Counted from the first letter of the stretch, positions 9,221 to 18,854 are shown. The stretch: DNA of 64,000 bases from Anaerolineaceae bacterium UBA5211 (GCA_002412595.1 DHVJ01000015.1:40774-104773); one strand, 5' to 3'. Notes: generated by a model not told the origin, from the letters alone. Numbers and translations are program-made.

Positions 9221-9254
9221 AAAACTGGAATCCGATCGGATTCCAGTTTTTTTT
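9221..9254 (+). terminator. Intrinsic terminator after SDR 4
   Basis: Perfect inverted repeat aaaactggaatccga / tcggattccagtttt followed by a run of T (to 9254). As the arms are flanked by A and T runs it may work in both directions, also closing the convergent minus-strand dehydrogenase gene. Confidence 0.9.
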
Positions 9255-9321
9255 GTCTAACTGATGGCTATGTTGGTAACTTTTTTTATATTAATGCGTG
9301 GTTCTAAAAATAAATCGCCTC

Positions 9322-10335
9322 TCAGCGCCAGTCGATCACCACACAGCGGTAATGCTCTTTGTCGTAATACAACCCGTGATAGGCCAATTCAGCATCCTCC
9401 GGTCGGACAACGTGGCTGATGATTTTAGAAGCGTCGATTTGTTTACTCAGCATCAAGTCGAAAGCCGTGTGGTAGTTGCGCTCGAAGCTTAGCTTAATTC
9501 CGGGTGTGGTTTTCAACGGAACAGCATTGGCCAAAGCGCCCCTGACCGTCAACATTTTCATGTGAATTGGGTTAAAGATATCCGTCAGGTTGCCCTCCAC
9601 TGCCACGCGCGGCGTGCCCAGCAGCACCACTTGGCCGTAAGGCCGCGTGGCTTGGATAGCAGTCGCGATCACGCTGGAATGCCCCACAGCGTCCACACCG
9701 ATGTCCACGCCCAAACCTTCCGTGAGGGCCTTGACCGCCTCGGCCTGTTGCACGGGCGCGCAGGAGATCGTCTCGCGAATGCCCAGATCCTTGGCCAGCT
9801 CGCAGCGGCTCTCAACCGGGTCCAGCCCGATCACACGCGCGCCGTTGATTTGATAGAGCAGCGCCGCCAGCAGACCGACTACGCCCAGCCCGAACACGGC
9901 CACGCTGTCGCCGATTTTGACCTCGCTGTCGTTCGGCCCGGTCAGCGCGATGGCAATCATGCACACGAAGCTGGCTTCCACCGCGTCCAGTCCACCCGGC
10001 ACTTTGAAGAAGTGGTTCCACTGGCTTTCGCCATTACCCGTGAAGCGCTGTAGGAAAGCATGGCTGCCCAGGTAATAGACCAGGTCGCCTTCTTCGTAAT
10101 CCGTCAGGGCCGCGCCCTTGCGCAGGATGCGCCCAACCGAGCCATAGCCCGGCCGCACCGGGAAGGTTACGCCCGGTTTGAGCGCGAACACGCGCGAGAG
10201 TTCCGTGCCGGCGCTGATGATGGAAGCCTCGTTCTGGATGACAGCCTCGTTCGGCCCCAGGTCATCCAGGTTGATTTCTTCGTTTTTAACGACCACGACG
10301 CCTTTTTCGACAATTTCCAGGTATTTGCTGAGCAT
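9322..10335 (-). CDS. Medium-chain (zinc-type) alcohol dehydrogenase-like protein
   Basis: MDR-superfamily oxidoreductase of 337 residues. The N-terminal GroES-like domain (about 25-130) carries SAGTELSR where zinc enzymes have a catalytic Cys, so the canonical first zinc ligand is absent; this pattern is also seen in BchC-like and sorbitol-dehydrogenase-like relatives. The Rossmann domain has VAVFGLGVVGLLAA near residue 145, followed by GLDPVESRCELA, whose Asp suggests NAD(H). No structural-zinc four-Cys lobe is visible. GGGAG precedes the ATG. It follows the C_GCAxxG_C_C gene by 60 bases on the same strand. Base composition shifts to clearly higher GC from here on. Confidence 0.82.
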   Translation of the reverse strand: MLSKYLEIVEKGVVVVKNEEINLDDLGPNEAVIQNEASIISAGTELSRVFALKPGVTFPVRPGYGSVGRILRKGAALTDYEEGDLVYYLGSHAFLQRFTGNGESQWNHFFKVPGGLDAVEASFVCMIAIALTGPNDSEVKIGDSVAVFGLGVVGLLAALLYQINGARVIGLDPVESRCELAKDLGIRETISCAPVQQAEAVKALTEGLGVDIGVDAVGHSSVIATAIQATRPYGQVVLLGTPRVAVEGNLTDIFNPIHMKMLTVRGALANAVPLKTTPGIKLSFERNYHTAFDLMLSKQIDASKIISHVVRPEDAELAYHGLYYDKEHYRCVVIDWR

Positions 10336-10395
10336 AATTTTTCTCCCTATGTAATGGTTGAACGTTAGGACGTGTGGATGGTCTTAATGGCCTTT

Positions 10396-10827
10396 TTATC
10401 CCGCTTCTTCCAGGAAATCAACCAGCAGGCCAGTCGCCCGCGCCACCAAATCCTTGCAGTCCGCCTGACCCGGCTGCCCCACCCAATGGTCACGCAAGTC
10501 CTGGCAGCGGGTGTAGCCAAATTCTCGCAGAAAACGCGTGCGCCAACCTGCGGCTAACTGCTGGCATAGATCATCATTGCTATGCGCATCCGAACGCCCG
10601 TACAGCGCACCGATCAGTAGCAGCCCGCCACTTAACGCGCCGCACAACTCTGTTTTCGTCGTCCCCACCCCACCCGCGAAGGGCGTGGACAGGCGCACGA
10701 CCAGCGGATCCAAATCCGGCAGGTAATGATTGGCCGCCGCCAAAAGGATGGCTTCCGAACAATGATAATCCTCGACCATATAGGCGCGCGACAAATCAAC
10801 AATTTTCTTGCGAGTATTCGTATCCAT
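10396..10827 (-). CDS. C_GCAxxG_C_C family protein
   Basis: Small cysteine-containing protein of 143 residues. It shows the spaced cysteines typical of this family: HCSEAIL near residue 23, a glycine-rich GGVGTTKTELCGALSGG around residue 53-69, then single cysteines in DLCQQ, TRCQDL and ADCKDL. Family members occur in anaerobes and are thought to bind a metal or redox centre; the biochemical role is not established. AGAGGG precedes the ATG. It probably shares a transcript with the MDR gene downstream. Confidence 0.8.
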   Translation of the reverse strand: MDTNTRKKIVDLSRAYMVEDYHCSEAILLAAANHYLPDLDPLVVRLSTPFAGGVGTTKTELCGALSGGLLLIGALYGRSDAHSNDDLCQQLAAGWRTRFLREFGYTRCQDLRDHWVGQPGQADCKDLVARATGLLVDFLEEAG

Positions 10828-10970
10828 GCTTCCCTCTTTAAATCAGCAATAAGTGTGGTGTATTGAGTTCATTGTAACGCGCTTCTATGGGTTATTGGCT
10901 TCATGCAGCCTGAAAAGAGGAGGCAACCGTAACTATATCTTGTCTTTATTTGTACCATTCCCCCCACTCA

Positions 10971-11134
10971 TGTCATTGCGAGGAGCTTGCCCACTCGCTT
11001 TTTTGTGGGCAAGCGACGCGGCAATCTCAGCTCCCTGATCACATTTCCACGATTCTATACCTGCTCCCCTCTTCTTTATATCTCTCCTATCTCAGAACTG
11101 AGATTGCTTCGTCACTACGTTCCTCGCAATGACA
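10971..11134. repeat. Intergenic inverted-repeat element (tgtcattgcgagga termini)
   Basis: The 14-base ends tgtcattgcgagga (10971-10984) and tcctcgcaatgaca (11121-11134) are perfect inverted repeats. Internal copies agree with the widespread bacterial palindromic repeat whose translation gives CHCEERSDEAIS. The left half contains a further hairpin (cttgcccac/gtgggcaag). The rest of 10828-11347 holds no gene that I can support. Confidence 0.75.
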
Positions 11135-11221
11135 GATTTTGGATTCTTTTCCATTCATTGCAGGTGGTTTCATACTATTAAACTTCTGTTTTATCAGTCT
11201 CTTCTTTGGTTTACAAATACG

Positions 11222-11258
11222 AAAAAATAAATCCGAACCTCGTAGTAAGTTCGGATTT
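11222..11258 (-). terminator. Terminator of the AOR/Hdr/hydrogenase operon
   Basis: Perfect 10-bp arms aaatccgaac / gttcggattt (11229-11258) with a 10-base loop. Read on the minus strand they are followed by ATTTTTT. It stands 90 bases after the stop of the polyferredoxin gene, the last gene of the redox operon. Confidence 0.8.
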
Positions 11259-11347
11259 CTGTTAATCCACGTTATCTGTGTGAATCCAATTATCAAGAGA
11301 TTTTACCGTTTTTATCCGTGGCTATCTGTGGAAAAAAGCGTAAATCC

Positions 11348-12328
11348 TCAAGCTTCCTGTTCGCCTTCACTGGCGTGGTTGTGCCCGCCCTTGAGCGAAA
11401 GGATCAGGTCGCGCCGTTTGAGCGCGCGCTTGCGGTCGATTTCCACCATTTCGGCTTTCTCGTCCGCCAGCTTGAGCAAAGCCTGGGTCCAGGAGCCGCT
11501 GTGCACCAGGGAATGCGCAACACGCCAGCGTTCCACCAGCACCGGCAGCTCCTGTGCGTTGGTAATGCGCTGATGCTTGACAGTCTTGGTCACGCCATAG
11601 TCTTCCGCTACCACATCATACTCTTCGATTTCCGGCTTGACCGGGCAAATTTGCATGCAGGCGCCGCACTTAATGCAGTAATAATCCGCCAGCACCAGCT
11701 CGCCCTCGTCGTTGATGTGCAGGGCGCGCGTGGGGCAGATATCCGCGCAGGCCAGGCAGCCTTCCACGCATTTCTCGCGCTGCAATTTCACGCTGCCCTT
11801 CCAGGGCTGCTGCACAACAAAAGCGCCGTCGCTGGCCACCTCGCACTGCCGGCAGCGGATGCAGTGGGCGTCGTCCACTTGCAGGGTTTCTTCTTCAGCA
11901 TCGTAACTGATCACGTTGGTGGGACAGTTATCAATGACAAAGTCCTTGCGCGACCAATCGAACGCATTCTTATCAAAGACAGTGGACTGCGTCAATATCG
12001 GGAAGGCTTCGTATTTTATGACCGGGTTTTCTGCTTCGCCGTTGACGGTCATATCGATGGCGTTCAGCGGGCACATTTCCACGCATTCGCCGCAGAAAAC
12101 ACATTTATCCGCATCCACATCCACCAGTTGTTTGCCGCTCATGCGGCCATTTTCCAACACGGCGTCCACATGCGTCAGGGCTTCGTGCGGGCAGACGGTC
12201 GGGCCGATCTGGCAGCCTACGCAGCGTTCCAGGTCCCAGCGCAGCAGGTAATGGCGCGTGACCATAGCCCGCTCCAAAATGATCGCTGTGGAACTAACTT
12301 GTTTTTGGGTTAATCCTCGTTTGCTCAT
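11348..12328 (-). CDS. Polyferredoxin, last gene of the hydrogenase operon
   Basis: Cytoplasmic iron-sulfur protein of 326 residues with several ferredoxin-type motifs: CVGCQIGPTVCP near residue 36, CVFCGECVEMCP near 75, an incomplete CIRCRQC near 155, CVEGCLACADICP near 187 and CIKCGACMQICP near 220. The last 90 residues are charged, helical and lack cysteines. It follows the hydrogenase large subunit by 9 bases. The expected role is to pass electrons between the hydrogenase and a soluble ferredoxin pool or the HdrA module, as MvhB-type polyferredoxins are thought to do. The third cluster motif looks degenerate. Confidence 0.85.
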   Translation of the reverse strand: MSKRGLTQKQVSSTAIILERAMVTRHYLLRWDLERCVGCQIGPTVCPHEALTHVDAVLENGRMSGKQLVDVDADKCVFCGECVEMCPLNAIDMTVNGEAENPVIKYEAFPILTQSTVFDKNAFDWSRKDFVIDNCPTNVISYDAEEETLQVDDAHCIRCRQCEVASDGAFVVQQPWKGSVKLQREKCVEGCLACADICPTRALHINDEGELVLADYYCIKCGACMQICPVKPEIEEYDVVAEDYGVTKTVKHQRITNAQELPVLVERWRVAHSLVHSGSWTQALLKLADEKAEMVEIDRKRALKRRDLILSLKGGHNHASEGEQEA

Positions 12329-12337
12329 AATCAGCTC

Positions 12338-13822
12338 CTAATCCCGGCGCAATTCCTGCACCTGTTGGCGCTGGTAGTCAAAGACGCGCACAATCAGGGG
12401 TGTGTCGCCCGGGGCAGCATGTGTGGCACAGCCAAAACATGGATCATAAGCACGGAAGGCCATTTCTATTTTATTCATGACAGCGTCATCCACCGGTTTA
12501 CCCGGCAGAACCAGGGCTTGAGCCGCTTTCTTGATTGACATATCGATCGCGGCGTAGTTATTGGTGGTACCCACAATCAGATTGACCTGTTTTAGCATGC
12601 CGCGTTCATCCGTAACGTAATGATGCGTCAGCGTGCCGCGGGGAGCTTCGACAATCGCGATGCCTTCAGTAGGCGTCGCGGTGGGAATGGTGCGCACCTC
12701 TTTGGAGGTAATCTCGGGATCGGTGGCCAGTTCAAGTGAACGTTCCGCCGCATACAGCAGTTCAATCAAGCGAGCCCAATGCGTCGCCAGCGTGGCATGC
12801 ACGGGTTTGCCGCCCATGGTTTTAAAAAACTTTTCATATTCCTTCTGCGCCAGCGGCGTGGCCATGCCGTCGGCAGCATTCAAGCGCGAAAGCGGAGAGG
12901 CTCGATATACACCGCTGTCCGGTCCATCCACAAAACCCTTCCAGCCAATTTCCTTCAGGTAGGGGAATTTAAGATAAGTCCAGGGTTCGATATGCTCGGC
13001 GATGACATCCAGATATTGATCCGGCCCATACTTCACCAGTTCTTTTCCGGATGGATCGACTACGCGCACCTTACCGTCGTAGAAATTGACACAGTTGTTT
13101 TCATCCACCAGGCCCATATAATAGGTTTGGTGAGTATAAGCATCGCTCAGGATCATATCCAGGTACTCTTTATTCTTGAGCACCATGTCCTCAAAAAGCT
13201 GCAGCGTAAATATGGCCGTCTCAATCGAGTTGCGCGCGATCTGCTCGATGCGCTTGCGTTCATCTTCGGTGATGGGTTTGCTCATGCCGCCCACCAACGC
13301 GCCAACTGAATGGATGTAACGGCCGCCAATGATCTTGGCAATCTCGTGATTCTCGCTCAATAATCCCATCACGCGCGCGCCGGCCTCCCGGCCTACTTTT
13401 CGCACTACGCCCAAAATATTGCGGTCTTCTTTAGGCGCGTCCGGCCCTACCACAAAGTCGGGCCCGCCCAACACGTAAAAATGGGTGGCATGATCGGCCA
13501 CAAAAAAGGAGGAATAGAGCAGTTCGCGCAGTTTCTTGGCGGCCGGGGGCGGATCAACGTGATAAACAGCGTCCCCCGCTTTGGCCGCGGCCACATGGTG
13601 GGCAATCGGGCATACTCCGCAAATGCGCTGGGTGATGCGCGGCATTTCCTCAACCGGGCGTCCTTCACAGAATTTTTCAAACCCGCGCAGTTCCGGGATG
13701 ATCATGTAAGCATTTTCCAACCCACCCGCTTCATTCAGGAACAGGTCAATGCGGCCGTGTCCTTCCAGGCGCGTGATCGGGTCAATGCAGATTTTTTGGT
13801 TTACGGCTTGTTTTGCAGGCAC
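12338..13822 (-). CDS. mvhA: [NiFe] hydrogenase large subunit, MvhA-like
   Basis: Catalytic subunit of a group 3 (F420-non-reducing, Hdr-linked) hydrogenase, 494 residues. Nickel/iron ligands are in place: RICGVC with PIAHH near residue 66-76 and the C-terminal DPCFGCATH near residue 465. About 20 residues follow the final His, so a maturation protease would be expected to clip the tail; no such protease gene lies in the window. [11 protein letters not shown] at the N terminus is typical. Start is GTG at 13822 after GGGAG. It is preceded by the small subunit gene with a 19-base gap. Confidence 0.93.
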   Translation of the reverse strand: MPAKQAVNQKICIDPITRLEGHGRIDLFLNEAGGLENAYMIIPELRGFEKFCEGRPVEEMPRITQRICGVCPIAHHVAAAKAGDAVYHVDPPPAAKKLRELLYSSFFVADHATHFYVLGGPDFVVGPDAPKEDRNILGVVRKVGREAGARVMGLLSENHEIAKIIGGRYIHSVGALVGGMSKPITEDERKRIEQIARNSIETAIFTLQLFEDMVLKNKEYLDMILSDAYTHQTYYMGLVDENNCVNFYDGKVRVVDPSGKELVKYGPDQYLDVIAEHIEPWTYLKFPYLKEIGWKGFVDGPDSGVYRASPLSRLNAADGMATPLAQKEYEKFFKTMGGKPVHATLATHWARLIELLYAAERSLELATDPEITSKEVRTIPTATPTEGIAIVEAPRGTLTHHYVTDERGMLKQVNLIVGTTNNYAAIDMSIKKAAQALVLPGKPVDDAVMNKIEMAFRAYDPCFGCATHAAPGDTPLIVRVFDYQRQQVQELRRD

Positions 13823-13841
13823 GTTTTTTCTCCCAACTCTT

Positions 13842-14813
13842 TCATTTACCGTACTTCAGATCCGACAGTATCGAGGCGGCTAATCCAAAACGATAACTCA
13901 AACCGACCGGATCAACCACACCCTCAAGAATTTGTCCCAATACCTGCGGATCATCGGTATCCACTAAAGAGGCAATCGCGCTGACCAGTTTGGTACCCTG
14001 GTCAACTACGCCATCCGGCGGCCCGTAGCAGCCGCGGCAGGGCATATTCCCATTGATACAGGGCAAGCCGCAGCCGGCACGTGTGGCCGGACCCAGGCAG
14101 ACAACGCCCTGGGTGAGAAAACACATCTCGGGATCCAATTCCACTTCATGCGGGCGTTTGAATTCCTTGATGCGCATTCCGCTGCTGCCTTTTTTGCGCG
14201 TGCAGACATCGCAATTGGTCTTGTTTTGCGCGCCAATCACGGAACCTTTTTCAGGCAGCTGGCCGGCCAGGATGGTCTGGAAAACCGACCAGACCTGGTC
14301 AACCACTGGCGGACAGCCGGGCATGAAATAATCCACTTCCACGGTCTGCGCCAGCGTTTTCACACGGTTATATAACTCCGGAATCTCAATCTCGCCTTCC
14401 GGCATCTCATTTTTTAACTGTGGTCGGGTACCACGCGAATCATCCAATGAAGGTGCGGTATCAAAGACCCTTTCCAGCAGCGTTTCAATATCAAATAAAT
14501 TCGCCAGTCCGGGGATGCCGCCCAGATGGGAGCAGGATCCGAAAGCGATCAGAATTTTGGATTTACGACGCAGTAAATGCGCAATTGCTTCATTTTCACT
14601 GTTGCGGATTGCGCCGTTATAAAAACAAATATCGATTTCCTTGTCCTTCAATGCCTCCACATCGGCATATTTGAAGTCCATGGCCGCCGGCCAGAAGACA
14701 ATGTCCACCAGATCGCCAACATCAATCAGGCGCATACCTAATTCGGTGATGGTGATCTCGCAGCCGCCGCAGCTCGAGGCCCAGTAGAATGCCAGTTTTG
14801 GTTTGTCTGCCAT
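13842..14813 (-). CDS. mvhG: [NiFe] hydrogenase small subunit, MvhG-like
   Basis: Electron-transfer subunit of the hydrogenase, 323 residues, cytoplasmic because there is no twin-arginine signal. The proximal cluster motif SSCGGCE is at residues 14-20, with further Cys in GSCSHLGG and CPPVVDQ. A second set of Cys occurs in CDVCTRKK, CFLTQGVVCLGP and CGLPCINGNMPCRGCYG, for the medial and distal clusters. The ATG overlaps the stop of the preceding HdrC-MvhD gene (TAATG), so the two are translationally coupled. Confidence 0.93.
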   Translation of the reverse strand: MADKPKLAFYWASSCGGCEITITELGMRLIDVGDLVDIVFWPAAMDFKYADVEALKDKEIDICFYNGAIRNSENEAIAHLLRRKSKILIAFGSCSHLGGIPGLANLFDIETLLERVFDTAPSLDDSRGTRPQLKNEMPEGEIEIPELYNRVKTLAQTVEVDYFMPGCPPVVDQVWSVFQTILAGQLPEKGSVIGAQNKTNCDVCTRKKGSSGMRIKEFKRPHEVELDPEMCFLTQGVVCLGPATRAGCGLPCINGNMPCRGCYGPPDGVVDQGTKLVSAIASLVDTDDPQVLGQILEGVVDPVGLSYRFGLAASILSDLKYGK

Positions 14814-15760
14814 TATGACGCCTCCTGCAGCAATTGAACCAGCATGCCGTCAATTTCATGCCGGATGCGGCCCCGGTCTTGTGTGCCGAGCTGAACAAAG
14901 CGCACCTGTCCATTCGCAAGATCCATCTGGCCCAGCATTTTATCCAACAGGCTTAACTTGCAGGAACTGACATAATTTCCGCGCTGGTAATGACATTCAC
15001 CCGGCGCGCAGCCGCACACCAGCACACCATCGATACCCGAGTTGAGCGCGATCAGCGCCATCTGCGGGTCAATGCGGCCCGAGCAGGGGATATGAATAAC
15101 GCGCACGTTATCCGGATAACTCTCCAATATTTCCAGGTCTGCGTCCACCCGCAAGCACCAATCGCAAATGAAAACGACCAGTGAAGGGCTGCTATTTTGC
15201 GTCTTGATATCAATTTGGCTGGATATTTCGGCGTTGGAGACACCCGGGCGGGCGATGGCGCCCATCGGGCAGGCTGCCACACACATGCCGCAGCCCATGC
15301 AATTCTCCGCATCTACTTCGGAGAAACGGTCCATCACACCGTTCACTTCTTTTTCGATCAGATGAGGGGCTTCATAGGGGCAGGTCATCACACAGATGGC
15401 ACAGCCCGAGCAACGCGCTTCGTCCACCTCCACCGTTTCCAGAGGCGTTGAATAGCCGGCTTCTACCGCCAAATTCTTGACCGCCTCAATCACATCCGAA
15501 ATATGGATTTGCTGTGGACAAGCCGGATAGCACAGGTCGCAGGCCGAGCATAACCAGGTCGTTGGGCTATTGAAGGCCTCTTCACGCATGTCCATCATGA
15601 CCATGCGCAATAGCCGGCGCGGGTTGTATTCCGGCTCCAATTTCTGTTGGATCATGCACTTGCTCACGCAAGTGCCACAGGAATAACACAGATCCAGGTG
15701 TTCTCCGCCGGGCATTGCGCGCACCTGATCAGCAAAGGTCAAGGGATGGTTACTTTCCAT
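14813..15760 (-). CDS. HdrC-like/ferredoxin/MvhD fusion protein
   Basis: 315-residue fusion. The N-terminal part has HdrC-type motifs CYSCGTCVSKC (about 25) and CSACDLCYPAC (about 70). Next come two ferredoxin motifs, CSGCAICVMTCP and CMGCGMCVAACP (about 115-165). The C-terminal MvhD domain (about 190-315) carries CDWC, IPCSGR and CGCAPGECHY. MvhD proteins link a hydrogenase to HdrA, so this protein should be the adaptor between the MvhAG hydrogenase and the HdrA encoded just upstream. All MvhD ligands are Cys here, no Sec. The ATG at 15760 lies inside the end of hdrA (11-base overlap) with a strong GGAGGTG site. Confidence 0.9.
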   Translation of the reverse strand: MESNHPLTFADQVRAMPGGEHLDLCYSCGTCVSKCMIQQKLEPEYNPRRLLRMVMMDMREEAFNSPTTWLCSACDLCYPACPQQIHISDVIEAVKNLAVEAGYSTPLETVEVDEARCSGCAICVMTCPYEAPHLIEKEVNGVMDRFSEVDAENCMGCGMCVAACPMGAIARPGVSNAEISSQIDIKTQNSSPSLVVFICDWCLRVDADLEILESYPDNVRVIHIPCSGRIDPQMALIALNSGIDGVLVCGCAPGECHYQRGNYVSSCKLSLLDKMLGQMDLANGQVRFVQLGTQDRGRIRHEIDGMLVQLLQEAS

Positions 15761-18275
15761 CTTTCACCTCCTTCACCTCCAAAACCGACATGGCCAGCGC
15801 CATTTCATCGGAGTAATCAGACGCTTCTGTTACCCGCGGAGCTTCGTACATACGCCGGGCGCGTTTTTCCAATTCGGCTTTCATGCCCTCAATTTCCTGG
15901 CTTAATTTTTCTTTGCCAATTTCATTGATGGTCTGCTGCATCTCATTGATCACGCGCGCGTATTTATCACCTTCGGCCGCCGAAATCCACTCAATGCGGA
16001 AACGGCCGGGGCTCATGCCTAATTTATCCAAAGTTCTCATCAACCTGTCGGCGCGGGTGGCGCCCACGCGTTGGCCGGTGATATAGTGGCAGTCCTGTGG
16101 GTGGCAGCCGGAATACAGCACTGCGCCCGCCCCCAGGCGGAAAGCTTCGTAGATAAAGTCGCTGTCCATACGCGCCGAACACATCACGCGGATACCGCGT
16201 TCATTGGCGGAATAATCAAAGTGGCTGGTGCCAGCCAGGTCCGCGCCGCCATAGGAACACCAGTGACAGCGGAACGCGAATATTTTTTCTTCCGGTTTTT
16301 CGGCCAGCAGAGCGCGAATTTGCGCCAGCACCTGCGCGTCGGTATAGTGCATTTGGGTAATGGCATTATGCGGGCATTCCGCCACGCAGCCGCCGCAGCC
16401 GTGGCACTTGGCCGTAACCACCTGAGCCGCGGTGCCTTTTTCAACTGTGATAGCGCCGTAAGGGCAGGCTTTTGCGCAGAGGCCGCATTGCTTCCCGTCC
16501 GCGCTGACACAGCGGTCTTCCCACACCTGCGCGATGATCGGCTCAATTTGCCATTCATCCGAATGCAGGATGCGGCCGGCGCGCGATGCGCAAGCCAAAC
16601 CGGAAGATACGGAAGCCGGGATATCTTTCTGCCCCTGGCAGGCTCCCGCCAGGAAAATACCGTCGGTCGGGCTGTCCACCGGGCGCAGTTTGGGATGGTA
16701 TTCCATAAACCAGCCGCCCGGGCTTTGTGAAATATTTAATACAGAACTAACTGTATCCACATCCGGTTGGGGCACCGCTGCCTGGTTGAGCATGACCATA
16801 TCATATTCACGCTCCATCACCTTGCCCAGCGATACGTCTTCGGAATGCACAAACAGATTGTGGGTCAGTTCATTTTCTGTGATCAGCCCCGGGCGTCCTT
16901 GAATGAAGTGGATACCCATTTCGCGCGCCCGATCATAGAATTCCTCATAACCCTTGGAGGGTGTGCGAATATCCATGTAGTAAATCGATAATTCAATATC
17001 CGGGTACATTTGCTTGAGCAGGATCGCGTTTTTAATGGCATACATGCAGCAGAAGTTGGAGCACCAGGGGTTGAAGCGTTTATCGCGTGAACCCACACAG
17101 TTGATAATAGCCACTCGCTTGGGGTTCTGCCCATCGCTTGGACGCATAAGATTGCCGGTGGTTGGACCGGCTGAATTGTTCAGACGTTCCATCTCCATGG
17201 CTGTGATCACGTTCGGATAGCGGCTGTAGCCATATTCGGGCATCACGCTCGGGTCGAAGTGGTTAAAGCCGGTGGCTACCACAATGGAGCCAACGTCCTC
17301 CCACTCAACTTTATCCTCTTGACTGAAATCAATCGCATCCAGCGCACCGCAGGCATCCACGCATTTATAACAGTGGATGCAGGCGTCCTGGTCAATGGTA
17401 TATAACAGGGGAACCGATTGGCTCATCGCGACGTAAGCCGCCTTGCGGGGAGCCAGGTTCATTTCAAAGTAATTGGGTACTTCGATTGGGCAGGCGCTCG
17501 CGCATTCACCGCAGCCATTGCAGCGGTCCGCGCGTACAAAGCGCGCTTTTTCACGCAGCTGTACTTTGAAGTTACCCACGTAGCCTTCTACGCGTTCTAC
17601 ATTAGTGTAGGTCTTGACTGTAATTTTCGGATGACGCGCCGCGTCAACCATTTTAGGTGCGAGAATTCATATACTACAGTCCATGGTCGGGAAGGTCTTG
17701 TTCAGTTGTGCCATGACCCCGCCAATGGTCGGTTCTTTCTCCACTAAAATTGTTTCAATACCCTGATCCGCCAGGTCAAGCGCCGCGCTGATGCCCGCTA
17801 CGCCGCCGCCGATAACCATGGCCTTTTTGGTTACGGGTACGGTGATGAATTCAAGAGGGGCCAGAAATTGTGCCTTGGCAACCGCTGCCGCGGTTAAGTC
17901 CTTGGCTTTTTGCAAAGCGCCTTCCTTGTCATGTCCATGCGCCCAAGTGCATTGCTCGCGGATGTTGGCCATTTCCATCAGGAAGGGGTTCAATCCGGCT
18001 TCCGAAACAGCGCCGCGGAAAGTGGTTTCATGCATGCGCACCGAGCAAGCCGATACGACTACACGGTTCAGGTTGTACTTCTTGATATCTTCTTTGATGA
18101 GGGACTGGCCGCTATCGGCGCAGGCGTATAGCGTATCGGTGGCGCGCACCACCCCGGGCAGGTGAGAGGCCCATTCGGCCACCTCCGCCGGAGGGATTAC
18201 ACCCGCAATATTGCTGCCGCAGTGGCAAATGTAAACGCCGATACGCAGTTCCTCTTTTTTAGGACTATCGCTCAT
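15750..18275 (-). CDS. hdrA: HdrA-MvhD flavoprotein, probable selenoprotein (UGA = Sec203)
   Basis: One 841-residue HdrA interrupted by a single UGA at 17667-17669. The upstream frame ends FPTMDCSI and the same frame continues ILAPKMVDAARHP, a stretch conserved across HdrA, where Cys or Sec occupies the stop position. Domains: N-terminal CHCGSN region; FAD loop VIGGGVAGIS (near 165); Sec203; ferredoxin CNGCGECASACP (near 252); CIHCYKCVDAC; further clusters CGLCAKACP and CHGCGGCVAECP; C-terminal MvhD domain with RCHWCSYGGAD. The start ATG has AAGGAG. HdrA carries the bifurcating flavin, so this is the likely hub between AOR, ferredoxin and hydrogenase. Without UGA recoding the gene would be broken into 202- and 633-residue pieces. 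Confidence 0.88.
17629..17651 (-). promoter_or_regulatory. Putative bacterial SECIS element in hdrA
   Basis: Immediately 3' of the UGA, the mRNA can fold GACGC-GGC-GCGUC, a perfect 5-bp stem with GGC loop, extended below by U-A, one U-U mismatch and two G-C pairs. The apical loop is 27-29 bases after the UGA and begins with G, matching the general pattern of bacterial SECIS hairpins (loop G, within roughly 16-37 bases of the UGA). The fold was found by hand. Confidence 0.7.
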
Positions 18276-18311
18276 GCCGCTCCTTTGAAAACAGGGTATT
18301 GACTTGCATAA

Positions 18312-18836
18312 CTAACAGGTTGTATCTTTTAAAGGAATCTTGGGTAGAACCTCATCCTTAATTGACTTGATGGCTTCCCGGCGGGCTTTCTGCGCCTGCT
18401 TTTCAGGCGTGGTCAACTTGAGGGCTTCTTTCGGGCACCACAACACACACTGCGGACCGTCTTCCTGGTCTTCACACTGGTCGCAAATTTCCACCAGTCT
18501 GGTGAGCGGGTTGACCGAAATCGCGCCGAAATCGCAGGCTTCTACGCACCAGGCGCAGGCGTCGCATTTCTGCGCGTCGATTTTGATAATGCCCGTATCC
18601 GGGTCCTGATCCAGGGCATCCTGCGGGCAGGCCAACACACAAGGCGCATTCTCGCAAGTGCGGCAGGCCAGGGCTGTGATCAGCACCTCGTCCACACGCA
18701 CTGTGCGGATGCGGCTGCGGTAGGTGTTGTATTCTCCCGTCTTGGTGTATGAACAAACATACTCGCAGATCTGGCAGCCAATGCAAAGATCCGGGTCACA
18801 GTCAATATATTGATATTTCGAAGTTGATGATGGCAT
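18312..18836 (-). CDS. Four-cluster ferredoxin-like subunit, AOR partner
   Basis: 174-residue iron-sulfur protein of the HycB/AorB/BamC kind, with cysteine groups CIGCQICEYVC (18-28), CRTCENAPCVLAC, CDACAWCVEAC and CDQCEDQEDGPQCVLWC, enough for four [4Fe-4S] clusters. There is no signal peptide, so it acts in the cytoplasm. It is encoded 18 bases after the AOR gene and 36 bases before hdrA, the position expected of the electron wire between AOR and HdrA. The C-terminal 35 residues are a basic helix without cysteines, ending in TTC. Confidence 0.88.
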   Translation of the reverse strand: MPSSTSKYQYIDCDPDLCIGCQICEYVCSYTKTGEYNTYRSRIRTVRVDEVLITALACRTCENAPCVLACPQDALDQDPDTGIIKIDAQKCDACAWCVEACDFGAISVNPLTRLVEICDQCEDQEDGPQCVLWCPKEALKLTTPEKQAQKARREAIKSIKDEVLPKIPLKDTTC

Positions 18837-18854
18837 TATTCTTCTCCGTTGAGC

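Noticed and set aside
11087..11296. Small minus-strand protein ending CHCEERSDEAISVLR
   Set aside because: This is the well-known false translation of the intergenic cattgcgaggag repeat, not a gene.
11259..11340. Degenerate repeats of atccacgttatctgtg type as a mobile element
   Set aside because: Two short similar phrases (near 11266 and 11315) are visible, but they are too short and diverged to call an element.
11318..12313. 331-residue plus-strand frame opposite the polyferredoxin
   Set aside because: Long antisense frames are expected in this GC-rich region; it has no domain, and the minus-strand frame has clear iron-sulfur motifs.
16071..16730. 219-residue plus-strand frame inside hdrA
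   Set aside because: Antisense shadow of the HdrA/MvhD coding region, low-complexity Ala/Arg-rich with no ribosome site.
17651..17669. HdrA as two separate genes, or a frameshifted pseudogene
   Set aside because: The two parts are in the same frame, the break is exactly one UGA at a position where Cys/Sec is expected, no ribosome site precedes the ATG at 17651, and a SECIS-like hairpin follows.
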